Assembly (NCBI GenBank): GCA_017624675.1
Contig: JAGAMO010000029.1
Coordinates: forward strand, 1-64,000
Direction of reading: 5' to 3'
DNA from: Clostridia bacterium
Lineage (GTDB): Bacteria > Bacillota > Clostridia > Oscillospirales > Acutalibacteraceae
Length of the DNA: 64,000 nt
Positions within the stretch are counted from its first letter, which is position 1. Each line of letters opens with the position of its first letter. The notes beneath the pieces are model-generated. The model saw only the letters and a program-made list of their open reading frames with translations. It was not told the origin of the DNA and did not search any database. Below, piece by piece: positions 21,169 through 30,408 of the stretch. The position numbers and the translations under genes are program-made.

Positions 21169-22161
21169 ATGAAGAGTATTATTAGTACTTTTTCAAACTT
21201 CAATAGCCGCAACGCTCAGGTATTGAGCAAGAAAAGCGCAAGTATTTTGTTTTCGGTTTTTCGCTTGGTTGTTCTTCTTTCGATAGGCTTTATCATTATT
21301 TATCCATTGTTTTATACAATTGTTACATCTTTGCAAAGTAAGTACGCGTTCCTTAACTCTACAAGAGTATGGATACCTACCGAATTTGCAATTGCTGAAA
21401 ACTATAAAGCAGCTTTTGATGCAATGGAATATGTGAAGTCTTTATGGTCGACCTTTAAGAACGAAATAATAAGTGCAACTATTGAAATTGCTTCTTGTGC
21501 TATTGCAGCTTACGGTTTGGCACGTTTTGATTTTAAATTAAAGAAGCTTTATACAGCAATACTGTTTTTAACAATACTTGTACCTGAAATGTTGATTTTG
21601 ATACCCAGAATGCTTAACTACTCTCATTTGGATCTGTTTGGAATTCTTGGTTTAGTTAATAAGGTAACTGGTGTAGATTTACGACCTAATATTCTCAACA
21701 CCGTTGCTGCTTTCTGGCTTCCTTCAATATTTGGCGTAGGTTTGCGCTCAGGTATACTTATTTACATTTACATACAGTTCTTCAAAGGTTTGCCGTATGA
21801 ACTTGAAGAAGCAGCTTGGGTTGATGGCGCAGGTCCGCTTAAGACATTCCTTGCTATTGCTTTACCAAGTTCGGGTGTAGTTATCCTTACAGTAACTGTA
21901 TTCTCAATGATTTGGCACTGGAATGATTCTTTACTTTCAAGCATGTATCTTAATCAAGATTTTCCGCTTGCTACCCAAATTTCCCGCTTACCGCAAACTT
22001 TGGGAAGTAAATATCATATCATATTAAGTGCCCGTGACCCTCAAGGTATTGGTTACCTTATGGCAGGTTGTGTACTATTTATTGTACCAATGCTTATCAT
22101 ATATATGATTATTCAACGCTGGTTTATTGAAAGTATTGACAGAGTAGGTATTACCGGTTAA
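21169..22161 (+). CDS. Carbohydrate ABC transporter permease, second pair (UgpE type)
   Basis: 330 residues from ATG 21169, which follows AAAGGA; an in-frame ATG at 21124 overlaps the hairpin and lacks a ribosome site. Six helices and the EAA loop EEAAWVDGAGPLKTFLAIALP are visible. It forms the second heterodimer with the preceding permease. Two complete permease pairs in one transcription unit with a single binding protein is an unusual arrangement. Confidence 0.88.
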   Translation: MKSIISTFSNFNSRNAQVLSKKSASILFSVFRLVVLLSIGFIIIYPLFYTIVTSLQSKYAFLNSTRVWIPTEFAIAENYKAAFDAMEYVKSLWSTFKNEIISATIEIASCAIAAYGLARFDFKLKKLYTAILFLTILVPEMLILIPRMLNYSHLDLFGILGLVNKVTGVDLRPNILNTVAAFWLPSIFGVGLRSGILIYIYIQFFKGLPYELEEAAWVDGAGPLKTFLAIALPSSGVVILTVTVFSMIWHWNDSLLSSMYLNQDFPLATQISRLPQTLGSKYHIILSARDPQGIGYLMAGCVLFIVPMLIIYMIIQRWFIESIDRVGITG

Positions 22162-22168
22162 TTTTGAC

Positions 22169-22209
22169 TATTACTTTACGAGGTGTTATTTTCGCTTCGT
22201 AAAGTAATA
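22169..22209 (+). terminator. Terminator-like hairpin before the GH36 gene
   Basis: TATTACTTTACGA (22169-22181) pairs perfectly with TCGTAAAGTAATA (22197-22209), followed by ATCTTTT. It probably separates the transporter unit from the glycosidase unit, with readthrough likely. Confidence 0.55.
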
Positions 22210-22241
22210 ATCTTTTAATTAATAATTAGAGTGAGGCATTT

Positions 22242-24440
22242 ATGTCGGTTTTAATTAAAGAAAATATTATTACTTTAAATACAAAGAATACTACTTATCA
22301 AATGGCAGTTAATCCAAATAATTATCTTGCGCATTTATATTATGGTGCTCTTTTAGATGATTCTTTGGCTATTGAGCGAGGCAATGTTGGATACCACACA
22401 TTACTTCCGCTTCCTTATGATTGCCGTAATAGAGAGTTTTCTTCAGCTGTATGTCCATTAGAGTATTCAGCTTATGGATGTGGCGATTTTAGAACTACTC
22501 CTTTAAAAGTTCGTTTTAGCGATGGTTCTTCGGTTTGTGATTTGATTTTTGAAAGTGCAAATTATGTTGATTCGAAACCAAAACTTGAGGGTCTTCCTGC
22601 TTTGCATGACAACGAAGGAAAGTCACAATCGGTAGAAATTTGTTTAAAAGATAAGGTACATGATTTAAGAGTTTATCTCTTATATACTGCGTTTGAAGAA
22701 TATGATATAATCGCTCGTTCCGTTAGAATTGAAAATCACACAGGTGGCGATTTGATACTTGAATCTGTATTGTCAACCTGTTTGGATAATTATGAAGACG
22801 AGTATGATTTAATAACCTTTGACGGAAAGCCTTATGCTGAACGCACCTTTCATCGAACACCTCTTGGGGATGTAAAACTAACTTGTGAAAGCAAAAGAGG
22901 TTCTTCAAGCCACCAATGTAACCCTTTCTTTATTTTTGCTACTAAGAATTGCGATGAAAAAGTAGGGGAATGTTATGGCTCGGCGTTTGTATATAGTGGT
23001 AACTATACCGCTTCTATGGAGAAAACTCCTATCGGTACAACGAGATTTGTAATGGGAATTAATCCTGAAAATTTCAACTTTTTACTTAAAGATGGAGAGA
23101 GTTTTCAAGCACCTGAAGTAATTCATAGTTATAGTAATAATGGTTTTTCTAAGCTTACACACAATTACCACGATGTTATAAGAAAACATCTTTTCAGAGG
23201 TAAGTATGCCGATGCCGAGCGACCAATTCTTATAAATAATTGGGAAGCAACATATTTTAAGTTTACTGCCGAAAAGCTGTTAGATATTGCAAAAAAGGCT
23301 AAAGCAATCGGCGTAGATACATTTGTTTTGGACGATGGTTGGTTTTTAGGTCGTAACAGTGATAATTCCTCTTTAGGAGATTGGTTTGTTGACGAAGAAA
23401 AACTTGGCTGTCCTCTTAATCAACTAATTAAGGAAATTAACGCTCTGGGAATGAAATTTGGACTTTGGTTCGAGCCTGAGTGTATTTCTGAAAACAGCAA
23501 TCTTTATCGTGCTCATCCTAACTGGGTTCTTCAAGCACCTGACCGTAAAGGTGCTTTGGGAAGAAAACAATGGGTTATTGATATGTCTAATCCTGACGCA
23601 GTTGATGGAATATTTGGTATGATGTCCGATATTTTGGATAATAATAATATTGAGTATATCAAATGGGATTTTAATCGTTATTTAACCGATGTTTATTCTC
23701 ATGCGTTACCTGCTGATAGCCAAGGCGAAGTACATCACAGATATGTTTTAGGCGTTTATGATTTACTTGAAAGAATTCTTAAAAAATATCCCAATGTTCT
23801 TATTGAAGGTTGTGCTAGCGGTGGCGGTAGATTTGATTGCGGTATGTTATATTATTCGCCACAGTATTGGACTAGTGATAATACCGACCCTATGGAACGA
23901 TTAAGTATCCAATATGGAACTTCTTTCTGTTATCCTATTATTGCTATGGGTTCCCATGTTACAGAATCACCTAATCATGTAACTAAACGTGATACGCCAT
24001 TCAAAACACGTTCCAATGTTGCCATGGCTGGAACATATGGATTTGAACTTGATTTAACTAAACTTTCAAGCGAAGAAATTGAATTTTTGGCAAACGAAAC
24101 TAATGTTTATAAAAAATATTCACAACTTATAAGAACCGGTGATTACTATCGTTTGACTTCAAACAGTGCCCGATATATGGGTTGGCAGTTTGTATCAAAC
24201 GACAAATTAAATTCTTTGGCTGTGATAGTTCAAAGAACATCTAATATAGATTTCAAACCCATAATTCAAAAATTTGAAGGATTAAATCCGTCTGTTATGT
24301 ATCGTGTTGTAATAGACGGTAAAGAACGCGAAAATTTATACTCCGGTAACGCTTTGATGAATATTGGTTTGAATATAAGGTCGCTTAAATATGAAAACGA
24401 GTCGACTCGCATAGAAATTTTATCTGCAAAAGCTCAATAA
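22242..24440 (+). CDS. Alpha-galactosidase, GH36
   Basis: 732 residues, ATG behind GTGAGG. Full-length for bacterial GH36: N-terminal beta-sandwich to about residue 320, then a (beta/alpha)8 barrel and a small beta C-domain. The nucleophile is the Asp of IKWDFNRY (D476). GCASGGGRFD is present, and the Asp of WTSDNTD (D546) is the expected acid/base, 70 residues on as in the Geobacillus enzymes. There is no signal peptide, so it acts in the cytoplasm on imported alpha-galactosyl oligosaccharides. An AraC regulator follows 14 bases downstream. Confidence 0.93.
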   Translation: MSVLIKENIITLNTKNTTYQMAVNPNNYLAHLYYGALLDDSLAIERGNVGYHTLLPLPYDCRNREFSSAVCPLEYSAYGCGDFRTTPLKVRFSDGSSVCDLIFESANYVDSKPKLEGLPALHDNEGKSQSVEICLKDKVHDLRVYLLYTAFEEYDIIARSVRIENHTGGDLILESVLSTCLDNYEDEYDLITFDGKPYAERTFHRTPLGDVKLTCESKRGSSSHQCNPFFIFATKNCDEKVGECYGSAFVYSGNYTASMEKTPIGTTRFVMGINPENFNFLLKDGESFQAPEVIHSYSNNGFSKLTHNYHDVIRKHLFRGKYADAERPILINNWEATYFKFTAEKLLDIAKKAKAIGVDTFVLDDGWFLGRNSDNSSLGDWFVDEEKLGCPLNQLIKEINALGMKFGLWFEPECISENSNLYRAHPNWVLQAPDRKGALGRKQWVIDMSNPDAVDGIFGMMSDILDNNNIEYIKWDFNRYLTDVYSHALPADSQGEVHHRYVLGVYDLLERILKKYPNVLIEGCASGGGRFDCGMLYYSPQYWTSDNTDPMERLSIQYGTSFCYPIIAMGSHVTESPNHVTKRDTPFKTRSNVAMAGTYGFELDLTKLSSEEIEFLANETNVYKKYSQLIRTGDYYRLTSNSARYMGWQFVSNDKLNSLAVIVQRTSNIDFKPIIQKFEGLNPSVMYRVVIDGKERENLYSGNALMNIGLNIRSLKYENESTRIEILSAKAQ

Positions 24441-24454
24441 ACAGGAGATTTTAG

Positions 24455-25258
24455 ATGAAGGAAACAATAAAATATTTTTCTGTTAGTGAAAATGACGCTC
24501 CAATCAATGTATTAATGACAGGTGTATCAATATGCGAAAAAAACCAGCGTTATGTAAGAAATAAGCCGAGTGTTAGCATAATTGAATATGTTTTTAGGGG
24601 CGAGGGTTCACTTTTTATCAATAATAAAAAGATTGATGTTAAAGAAGACGATATTTATATTCTTCCTGCAGGAATTAATCATGAATACTGTGCTGATTCG
24701 CAAAATCCTTGGGCAAAATATTTTATGAATTTATCAGGTAGCTTGGCGCTGTCTTTGATATCAAAGTTTTCTCTTGATGACCAATTAGTGTTTTCGGCTC
24801 CGTCACTTAAATATCTTTTCAAGAAGATTATAAAAATTTCTTATGAAGATATTCCCGAAAGTGAAAAGCAGTCAAAACTTACCAGTCTTTATTTTGAAAT
24901 TTTGCATAGATTATATGTGCTTAATAAGGATGCTCAAAAAAACAGCGAGGCTGTTTTGATGAAAAATTATTTAGATGAAAACAGTGAAAGAATAATCAGT
25001 AATTCCGAACTTGCTAATTTGATATATCGTTCACCCGACTATTGTCTTAAACTTTTTAAGCGTGAGTTTGGCAGAACCCCTTATGATTATCAAATAAATA
25101 ATAAAATTCAAATTGCCTGTTCACTTTTACAACATACAGAAAAATCAATTTTTGAAATTTCCGAGTTTATCGGCTATCAAAATCCTCATTATTTTACTAG
25201 TATGTTTAAGTCTAAAATAGGTATTACACCTACACAATATCGCAAAAATTTTAATTAA
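24455..25258 (+). CDS. AraC-family transcriptional regulator
   Basis: 267 residues, ATG behind CAGGAG. Residues about 10-150 form a cupin-like sugar-sensing domain (GEGSLFINNKKIDVKEDDIYILPAG), and about 165-265 are two helix-turn-helix motifs of the AraC C-terminal domain ending in the usual IGYQNPHYFTSMFKSKIG..P.QYR signature. It lies directly after GH36 in the same direction and probably activates this catabolic cluster. The ligand cannot be told from sequence. Confidence 0.9.
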   Translation: MKETIKYFSVSENDAPINVLMTGVSICEKNQRYVRNKPSVSIIEYVFRGEGSLFINNKKIDVKEDDIYILPAGINHEYCADSQNPWAKYFMNLSGSLALSLISKFSLDDQLVFSAPSLKYLFKKIIKISYEDIPESEKQSKLTSLYFEILHRLYVLNKDAQKNSEAVLMKNYLDENSERIISNSELANLIYRSPDYCLKLFKREFGRTPYDYQINNKIQIACSLLQHTEKSIFEISEFIGYQNPHYFTSMFKSKIGITPTQYRKNFN

Positions 25259-25336
25259 AATTCAATAGAGTGGTATTGTAAAATTCAGTATCTTAACTAA
25301 AATTTAAGAGAGTGGTATTATGAAAATTAAGTATCT
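25257..25336 (+). repeat. 38-bp tandem duplication over a start region
   Basis: Bases 25257-25294 and 25299-25336 are near identical (shared core AGAGTGGTATT then AAAATT.AGTATCTT). The second copy carries the ribosome site and ATG of the PhnP-like gene. In the first copy the start triplet reads GTA, so it is a dead duplicate. Confidence 0.8.
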
Positions 25337-26144
25337 TGGAACAGCAGCGGCTGAGGGTTTTCCTGCCATGTTTTGCGATTGTGAAAATTGCAGAAAAGCA
25401 TTTAAAAGAAAAGGCCGGGATATTCGCAGCAGGTCACAAGCAATTATTGATGATTCGTTGCTTATTGATTTTCCGTGCGATACATATTATCATTGTTTGA
25501 ACAACAATATTAATTTGCACGATATTCATAATTGCATTGTTACCCATGAGCATTTCGACCATTTTTATCTTATAGACTTGCGTTATTTCAGAGCGGGTAT
25601 TTCTCATCCTGCTCCCGATTATAAATTTAATTTATACGGTTCTTCGGATATCGGAAAAAAGATGAAAGATTTGCCTGAAGGTGTTTTTAAACATCTTAAT
25701 TTTATTGAAATTAAACCTTTTGAACCTTTTAAGGTTGAAAAGTATACAATTACTCCTTTAAAGGCGTATCACGGCACTGAAAATCCATTAATTTATGCTG
25801 TTTCAGACGGCGAAAAGTCCATACTCTATGCCCACGATACCGATATTTTCCGTGAAGAAACTTGGGAATATATGAAACAAAACAAAATGTATTTTGATTT
25901 GGTTTCATTGGATTGCACTGAAGGTGCACATGAGGACCTTGCTTATCACGGTCATATGTGTTTGGGCAGAAATGTTTCTTGCCGAGACCGTATGCTTAAA
26001 GAAAATCTAATTGATGAAAACACTATTGTTGTTTTAAATCATTTTTCTCATAATGGTATTTCGGCTAATTATACCGATTTTCAACCTATTGCTGCCGAAA
26101 AAGGTTTTGAAACTTCATACGACGGTATGGAAATAGTTTTATAA
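25320..26144 (+). CDS. MBL-fold metallohydrolase, PhnP-like
   Basis: 274 residues. The metal-binding motif THEHFDHF (HxHxDH type) and a later YHG..., NHFSHNG set match the PhnP-like branch of the metallo-beta-lactamase fold, as does the CDCENCRK cluster near the N-terminus, which in PhnP binds a structural zinc. Family members open cyclic phosphodiesters. In this sugar-catabolic cluster the substrate is unknown. Start ATG 25320 behind AGAG. Confidence 0.82.
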   Translation: MKIKYLGTAAAEGFPAMFCDCENCRKAFKRKGRDIRSRSQAIIDDSLLIDFPCDTYYHCLNNNINLHDIHNCIVTHEHFDHFYLIDLRYFRAGISHPAPDYKFNLYGSSDIGKKMKDLPEGVFKHLNFIEIKPFEPFKVEKYTITPLKAYHGTENPLIYAVSDGEKSILYAHDTDIFREETWEYMKQNKMYFDLVSLDCTEGAHEDLAYHGHMCLGRNVSCRDRMLKENLIDENTIVVLNHFSHNGISANYTDFQPIAAEKGFETSYDGMEIVL

Positions 26145-26150
26145 GGAACG

Positions 26151-27044
26151 GTGAAAATTATGTTACTATCAAACTTAACCCAATGGTATTGTAATAAAAT
26201 TCCTGAAAAGGAAGCCATTAAAATGTTAGCGGATACAGGCTTTGACGCTTATGATATTTCTCTTTTTGAATTAACTAGAAAAGAGGACTACTTATTTAAT
26301 AGTCCAGATTATGTTGAGATTGCAAAAGAATTGCGCGAATACGCTGATTCTTTAGGCATTGTATGTAATCAGTCGCATGCTCCGTTCCCGTCAAGCGTGG
26401 GTGAAGAGGCACAAGATAAGAAGATTTTTGAAAAGATTGTTCGTGCAATGGAAATTGCTTCGATTTTGGGTGCAAAGATTATTGTTGTTCATCCTAAACA
26501 ACATTTAATACACGCTGAACATCCTGATGAATTATTTGAGATTAATGTTGAGTTTTACAAAAGCCTTATTCCATATTGCGAAAAGTTTGGCATTAAGGTA
26601 GCTTGTGAAAATATGTGGCAATGGTATAATGGCAACAAGGTTCCAAGTGACAGTACCTGCTCGCGTGCCTGGGAATTTAACAAATACCTTGATGCTATCG
26701 ATAGTGAATGGATTGTCGGTTGTCTTGATATTGGTCATGTATCTCTTATGAATGCCGATATTCCTGACTTTATTCGCCAAATGGGCAACAAGCGCCTACA
26801 GGCTCTTCATGTCCATGATACTGATTATAAGGCAGATAAACACACCGCTCCATTTATGGAAAAAATTGATTTTGAAGCCATATGCAAAGCATTAGCAGAA
26901 ATTGATTATCAAGGCGATTTTACCTTTGAAACGGATGCTTTTTATAAAGGTAAGCCGAAGGAACTTTTATTTGCAACAAATAAGTATTTGTGTGAAATTG
27001 GAAGATACTTAATTTCTAGAATTGAAGAAGCAAAAAAGCAATAG
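26151..27044 (+). CDS. Sugar phosphate isomerase/epimerase, AP-endonuclease-2 TIM barrel
   Basis: 297 residues from GTG 26151; ATG 26160 has better spacing from GGAA and is an equally likely start. The fold is the xylose-isomerase-like barrel: HAPFPS near the N-terminus, metal-site phrases VHPKQH, ACENM, CLDIGHVSLM and LHVHDTD. Substrate unassigned; members isomerise or epimerise sugars or their phosphates, or open inositol rings. It lies 6 bases after the PhnP-like gene and 23 bases before the GH63-like gene, so all are probably one operon. Confidence 0.82.
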   Translation: MKIMLLSNLTQWYCNKIPEKEAIKMLADTGFDAYDISLFELTRKEDYLFNSPDYVEIAKELREYADSLGIVCNQSHAPFPSSVGEEAQDKKIFEKIVRAMEIASILGAKIIVVHPKQHLIHAEHPDELFEINVEFYKSLIPYCEKFGIKVACENMWQWYNGNKVPSDSTCSRAWEFNKYLDAIDSEWIVGCLDIGHVSLMNADIPDFIRQMGNKRLQALHVHDTDYKADKHTAPFMEKIDFEAICKALAEIDYQGDFTFETDAFYKGKPKELLFATNKYLCEIGRYLISRIEEAKKQ

Positions 27045-27067
27045 TTTGCTTTAGAAGAGGTTAAAAT

Positions 27068-28282
27068 ATGTCTTCAAATATAATTTTAGATTATGCTCTG
27101 AAAAATTATAAAAAAATGTTCCGTGAGCCAACGGGTAATTTAGAATACAAATTTATTGTTCCAGGTAGTGTTTACAACAATACTCTTTGGGATTGGGACA
27201 GTTGGCTTACAAATATTGCTCTTAGTCAATTTGTTACCGAAGATATTAAAGAGTATGAAATGGGTTGTATTTTAAACTCATTAAATATTATGGATAACAA
27301 GGGCAGGGCACCTGTATATCAGTATCCCGGTTTGGCAAAAGAAGACTATGAAAAATGGGGCGAAACCAACATACATAAACCCTGTTTAGCACAACATGCA
27401 GCATTTATTGTGAAAAAATATGGAGATGCTGAATGGTTGAGGCCGGTCTTTTCAAAACTTTGTAAGTTTGTAGATTATTATAACGATAGATGCCGACATA
27501 AGCCTACAGGTTTATTTTTCTGGATTGACGATGCAGCAATTGGTGTTGATAACGACCCAGCAACTTATTATCGTCCCTATAGAAGTTCAGGTTCAATTTT
27601 CCTTAATTGCTTTATGTATAAAGAACTTTTGGCCCTTTGTTATATCGGCGAACTTTTGGGTATCGATGTTCAAGTTTACAAAAAGCAATCCGAAGAGTTG
27701 TGTCAAGCAATTAGAACACATTGCTATGATGAAAAAGACGGTATGTATTACAGTGTGGATTTCAATTTATTGCCTGTAAATCCTGAGCAAAAAATGCATT
27801 CGGGCGCACCAAGACATTGGGACTGTCTTATTCAAAGATTGGGCAGTTGGTCAAGCTTTTTGGCACTTTGGAGTGGAATTGCGACACCCGAACAAGCTAA
27901 GCGTATCGTTAAAGAAAATCTTTTAGACCCAAATGCCTTTTGGGCTCCTTTTGGTGTTAGAAGTCTTTCAAAATACGAAAAAATGTACTGTGTAAAAGCA
28001 ACCGGTAATCCATCTTGTTGGTTAGGTCCCATTTGGGGTATTGCTAACTATATGGTATTTAAAGGTCTTGTTAAATACGGCTTTTTAGAAGAAGCAAAGG
28101 AACTTGGTCAAAAAACTGTAAAACTTTTTGAGGATGATATTTCGCAAAGTGGTGAGCTCCACGAATATTATGACCCTGAAAGTGGTGAGCCGATAATGAA
28201 TCCGGGATTCCAAAACTGGAATTTGTTATCCATCAATATTAAGGCTTGGCTTGATGGCGAAAATGTTGTTGAAGAGTTTTAG
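27068..28282 (+). CDS. GH63/GH37-like (alpha/alpha)6-barrel glycosidase
   Basis: 404 residues, ATG behind AGAAGAGG. The phrase LWDWDSWLTNIAL near residue 40, the stretch around GPIWGIANYMVF, and ELHEYYDP...NPGFQNWNLL near the C-terminus are typical of the trehalase/mannosylglycerate-hydrolase-like barrel (GH37/GH63). There is no signal peptide, so it is cytoplasmic. Only the catalytic barrel is present, shorter than eukaryotic GH63. An alpha-glycosidase is likely; linkage not predictable. Confidence 0.75.
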   Translation: MSSNIILDYALKNYKKMFREPTGNLEYKFIVPGSVYNNTLWDWDSWLTNIALSQFVTEDIKEYEMGCILNSLNIMDNKGRAPVYQYPGLAKEDYEKWGETNIHKPCLAQHAAFIVKKYGDAEWLRPVFSKLCKFVDYYNDRCRHKPTGLFFWIDDAAIGVDNDPATYYRPYRSSGSIFLNCFMYKELLALCYIGELLGIDVQVYKKQSEELCQAIRTHCYDEKDGMYYSVDFNLLPVNPEQKMHSGAPRHWDCLIQRLGSWSSFLALWSGIATPEQAKRIVKENLLDPNAFWAPFGVRSLSKYEKMYCVKATGNPSCWLGPIWGIANYMVFKGLVKYGFLEEAKELGQKTVKLFEDDISQSGELHEYYDPESGEPIMNPGFQNWNLLSINIKAWLDGENVVEEF

Positions 28283-28288
28283 TTGAAA

Positions 28289-28326
28289 AAAGTAGATGTG
28301 TATGTTACCATATATGCATCTACTTT
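28289..28326 (+). other. Hairpin before GH3 gene
   Basis: AAAGTAGATG (28289-28298) pairs with CATCTACTTT (28317-28326), then AGTTCT. A weak T-run makes full termination doubtful. Confidence 0.45.
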
Positions 28327-28347
28327 AGTTCTAATGGGGGTTTTGAT

Positions 28348-30357
28348 ATGTCCGAAAATCTAAAAGATTACAATCTTTCTTTTGAAGAAAAAGCCAAACT
28401 TTTAACCGGTTTTGGCAATATGCAAACCTATCCAATTAAAGATAAGGGGATTGAGTCTTTAAATTTTGCTGATGGACCACATGGAATTAGAGCCGACAAG
28501 GAATCTAATTGCACACATTTTCCAAATCTTTGCAACTTGGCAAGTAGTTGGAACGTTGATAACGCATATTTAATGGGTAAAGCTTTGGCAAAGGATTGCA
28601 TTGAGCATAATATTGATGTTCTTCTTGGACCGGGTGTTAATATTAAACGCCATATTTTATGCGGTAGAAACTTTGAATATCTTTCAGAAGACCCTGTTTT
28701 AGCAGGAGAAATTGCGGCAGGTTATATAAATGGACTCCAGGAATTAGGTGTTAAGGCTTGCTTAAAGCATTTAGCTGCTAATAACCAAGAATATGACCGT
28801 ACTACCGTAAGTGCCGATATTGAAGAACGCACCTTGCGCGAAATATATTTAAAACCTTTTGAAATCGCAATTAAAAAATCTAATCCTGCCAGTGTAATGT
28901 GTGCTTACAATAAACTTAACGGTATTTGGTGCTCTGAAAATAAATATCTTTTAAATGATGTTCTTAGAGAAGAATGGGGATTTAAAGGTCCCGTTATTTC
29001 CGATTGGGGTGCAGTACACAATATTTCTCGTGCAATTAAAGCCGGGTTAGATTTACAAATGCCACCCAATTCTAAGATTTCTAATCAGTTATCATCTGAC
29101 CTTGAAAACGGTTTCATTAAAGTCGAAGATATTGATAAATCTGTTGCAAGAATGATAGAATTTGTGAGTTCAAATTCTAAGGCGGATATTATCTATAATA
29201 GAGATGAGCAACACGAAGCAGCACGAAAAATTGCGGCAGATGGCATGGTATTGCTTAAAAATAAAAATAATGTTTTACCTATTACTGCCTCAAAATATAA
29301 AAAGATTGCCGTTATTGGCGAATATGCAGTTTCTCCATTGATTGCAGGTCAGGGAAGTGCTATGGTATATCAGCAAGAAAAGTTTACTGATTCTCCTTTA
29401 GAGGAATTAAAAAAGCGTTTACCCCAAATTGAGTTTAAATATCTTGAAGTTTATAAAAAACGAGAGTTACCTGCCGATATGTTATGGCCCAAATGCGGTG
29501 CTGTAACCAAAGAAATTTCAGATAGCGATTTAATAGTATTTTTTGCAGGTTCAATGGAATCGGAGGATACCGAACAATTCGACAGACAAACAGCGTATTT
29601 AAATCAAAATATAGGTTTGTTTGTAAACGCCGCAAAAAGACTCAATAAACCTATTGTTTTGGTTTTGCAAAACGGTGGTGCCTTAATTCTTGACAAATGG
29701 GAAAGAAATGTAGATTCTGTTTTAGAAATGTGGCTTGCTGGCGAAGCGTCAGGCAGTGCGGTTGCCGATATTTTGTGTGGTAATGTTAATCCTTCGGGTA
29801 AACTTTCTGAAACATTCCCAACAAAGATGCGTACCGATTTAGAGTATCCTGGAGACGGATATAAGGTTGAGTATAAAGAACGATTTGATGTGGGATATAG
29901 ATATTACGATAAGCATACCGAAGAAATTTTATATCCCTTTGGTCACGGTCTTTCTTATACCAATTTTGAATACTCTGATTTAGAGTTAGAGCATCTACCT
30001 GATGGTATTCAAATTAGCTTTAATTTGAAGAATATTGGAGATATAGACGGTGCCGAAGTTGCTCAATTATATGTTGGCGATACCGTTTCAACCGTTGTTA
30101 AACCTATAAAAGAACTTAAGAAATTTGAAAAAGTTTTCTTAAAATCAGGAGAAACTCAAAGGATTGTATTCACATTGAATCATATGGATTATGCATATTA
30201 CAACACAATGCTAAAAGATTATGTGGTTGAAAATGGGAAATACGATGTTTATATTGGCTCTTCATCGCAAGATATAAGATTAAAAACTTCTTTTATCCAT
30301 GATGATGCAAACGCAGTTTATTCTATTAATTGTGTTGGCGAAGCAATGATTGGTTAA
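28348..30357 (+). CDS. Beta-glucosidase, GH3
   Basis: 669 residues, ATG with GGGGG upstream. N-terminal barrel with FADGPHGIR, the KHLAANNQE segment and the nucleophile motif VISDWGA (D219). It is followed by the alpha/beta sandwich (GMVLLKNKNNVLPI ... GQGSAMVY) and a C-terminal fibronectin III-like domain (about 590-660). No signal peptide. It would release glucose from beta-gluco-oligosaccharides made by the GH16 enzyme. Last plus-strand gene before a convergent terminator. Confidence 0.93.
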   Translation: MSENLKDYNLSFEEKAKLLTGFGNMQTYPIKDKGIESLNFADGPHGIRADKESNCTHFPNLCNLASSWNVDNAYLMGKALAKDCIEHNIDVLLGPGVNIKRHILCGRNFEYLSEDPVLAGEIAAGYINGLQELGVKACLKHLAANNQEYDRTTVSADIEERTLREIYLKPFEIAIKKSNPASVMCAYNKLNGIWCSENKYLLNDVLREEWGFKGPVISDWGAVHNISRAIKAGLDLQMPPNSKISNQLSSDLENGFIKVEDIDKSVARMIEFVSSNSKADIIYNRDEQHEAARKIAADGMVLLKNKNNVLPITASKYKKIAVIGEYAVSPLIAGQGSAMVYQQEKFTDSPLEELKKRLPQIEFKYLEVYKKRELPADMLWPKCGAVTKEISDSDLIVFFAGSMESEDTEQFDRQTAYLNQNIGLFVNAAKRLNKPIVLVLQNGGALILDKWERNVDSVLEMWLAGEASGSAVADILCGNVNPSGKLSETFPTKMRTDLEYPGDGYKVEYKERFDVGYRYYDKHTEEILYPFGHGLSYTNFEYSDLELEHLPDGIQISFNLKNIGDIDGAEVAQLYVGDTVSTVVKPIKELKKFEKVFLKSGETQRIVFTLNHMDYAYYNTMLKDYVVENGKYDVYIGSSSQDIRLKTSFIHDDANAVYSINCVGEAMIG

Positions 30358-30370
30358 ATTTGATTTAAAT

Positions 30371-30408
30371 AAAAAAATAATGGCTCAAATGAGCCTTTAT
30401 TTTTTTTA
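30371..30408. terminator. Bidirectional terminator between GH3 and SGNH genes
   Basis: GGCTC (30382-30386) and GAGCC (30391-30395) around AAAT, extended by A-rich and T-rich arms that give a U-tract on both strands. Confidence 0.85.
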
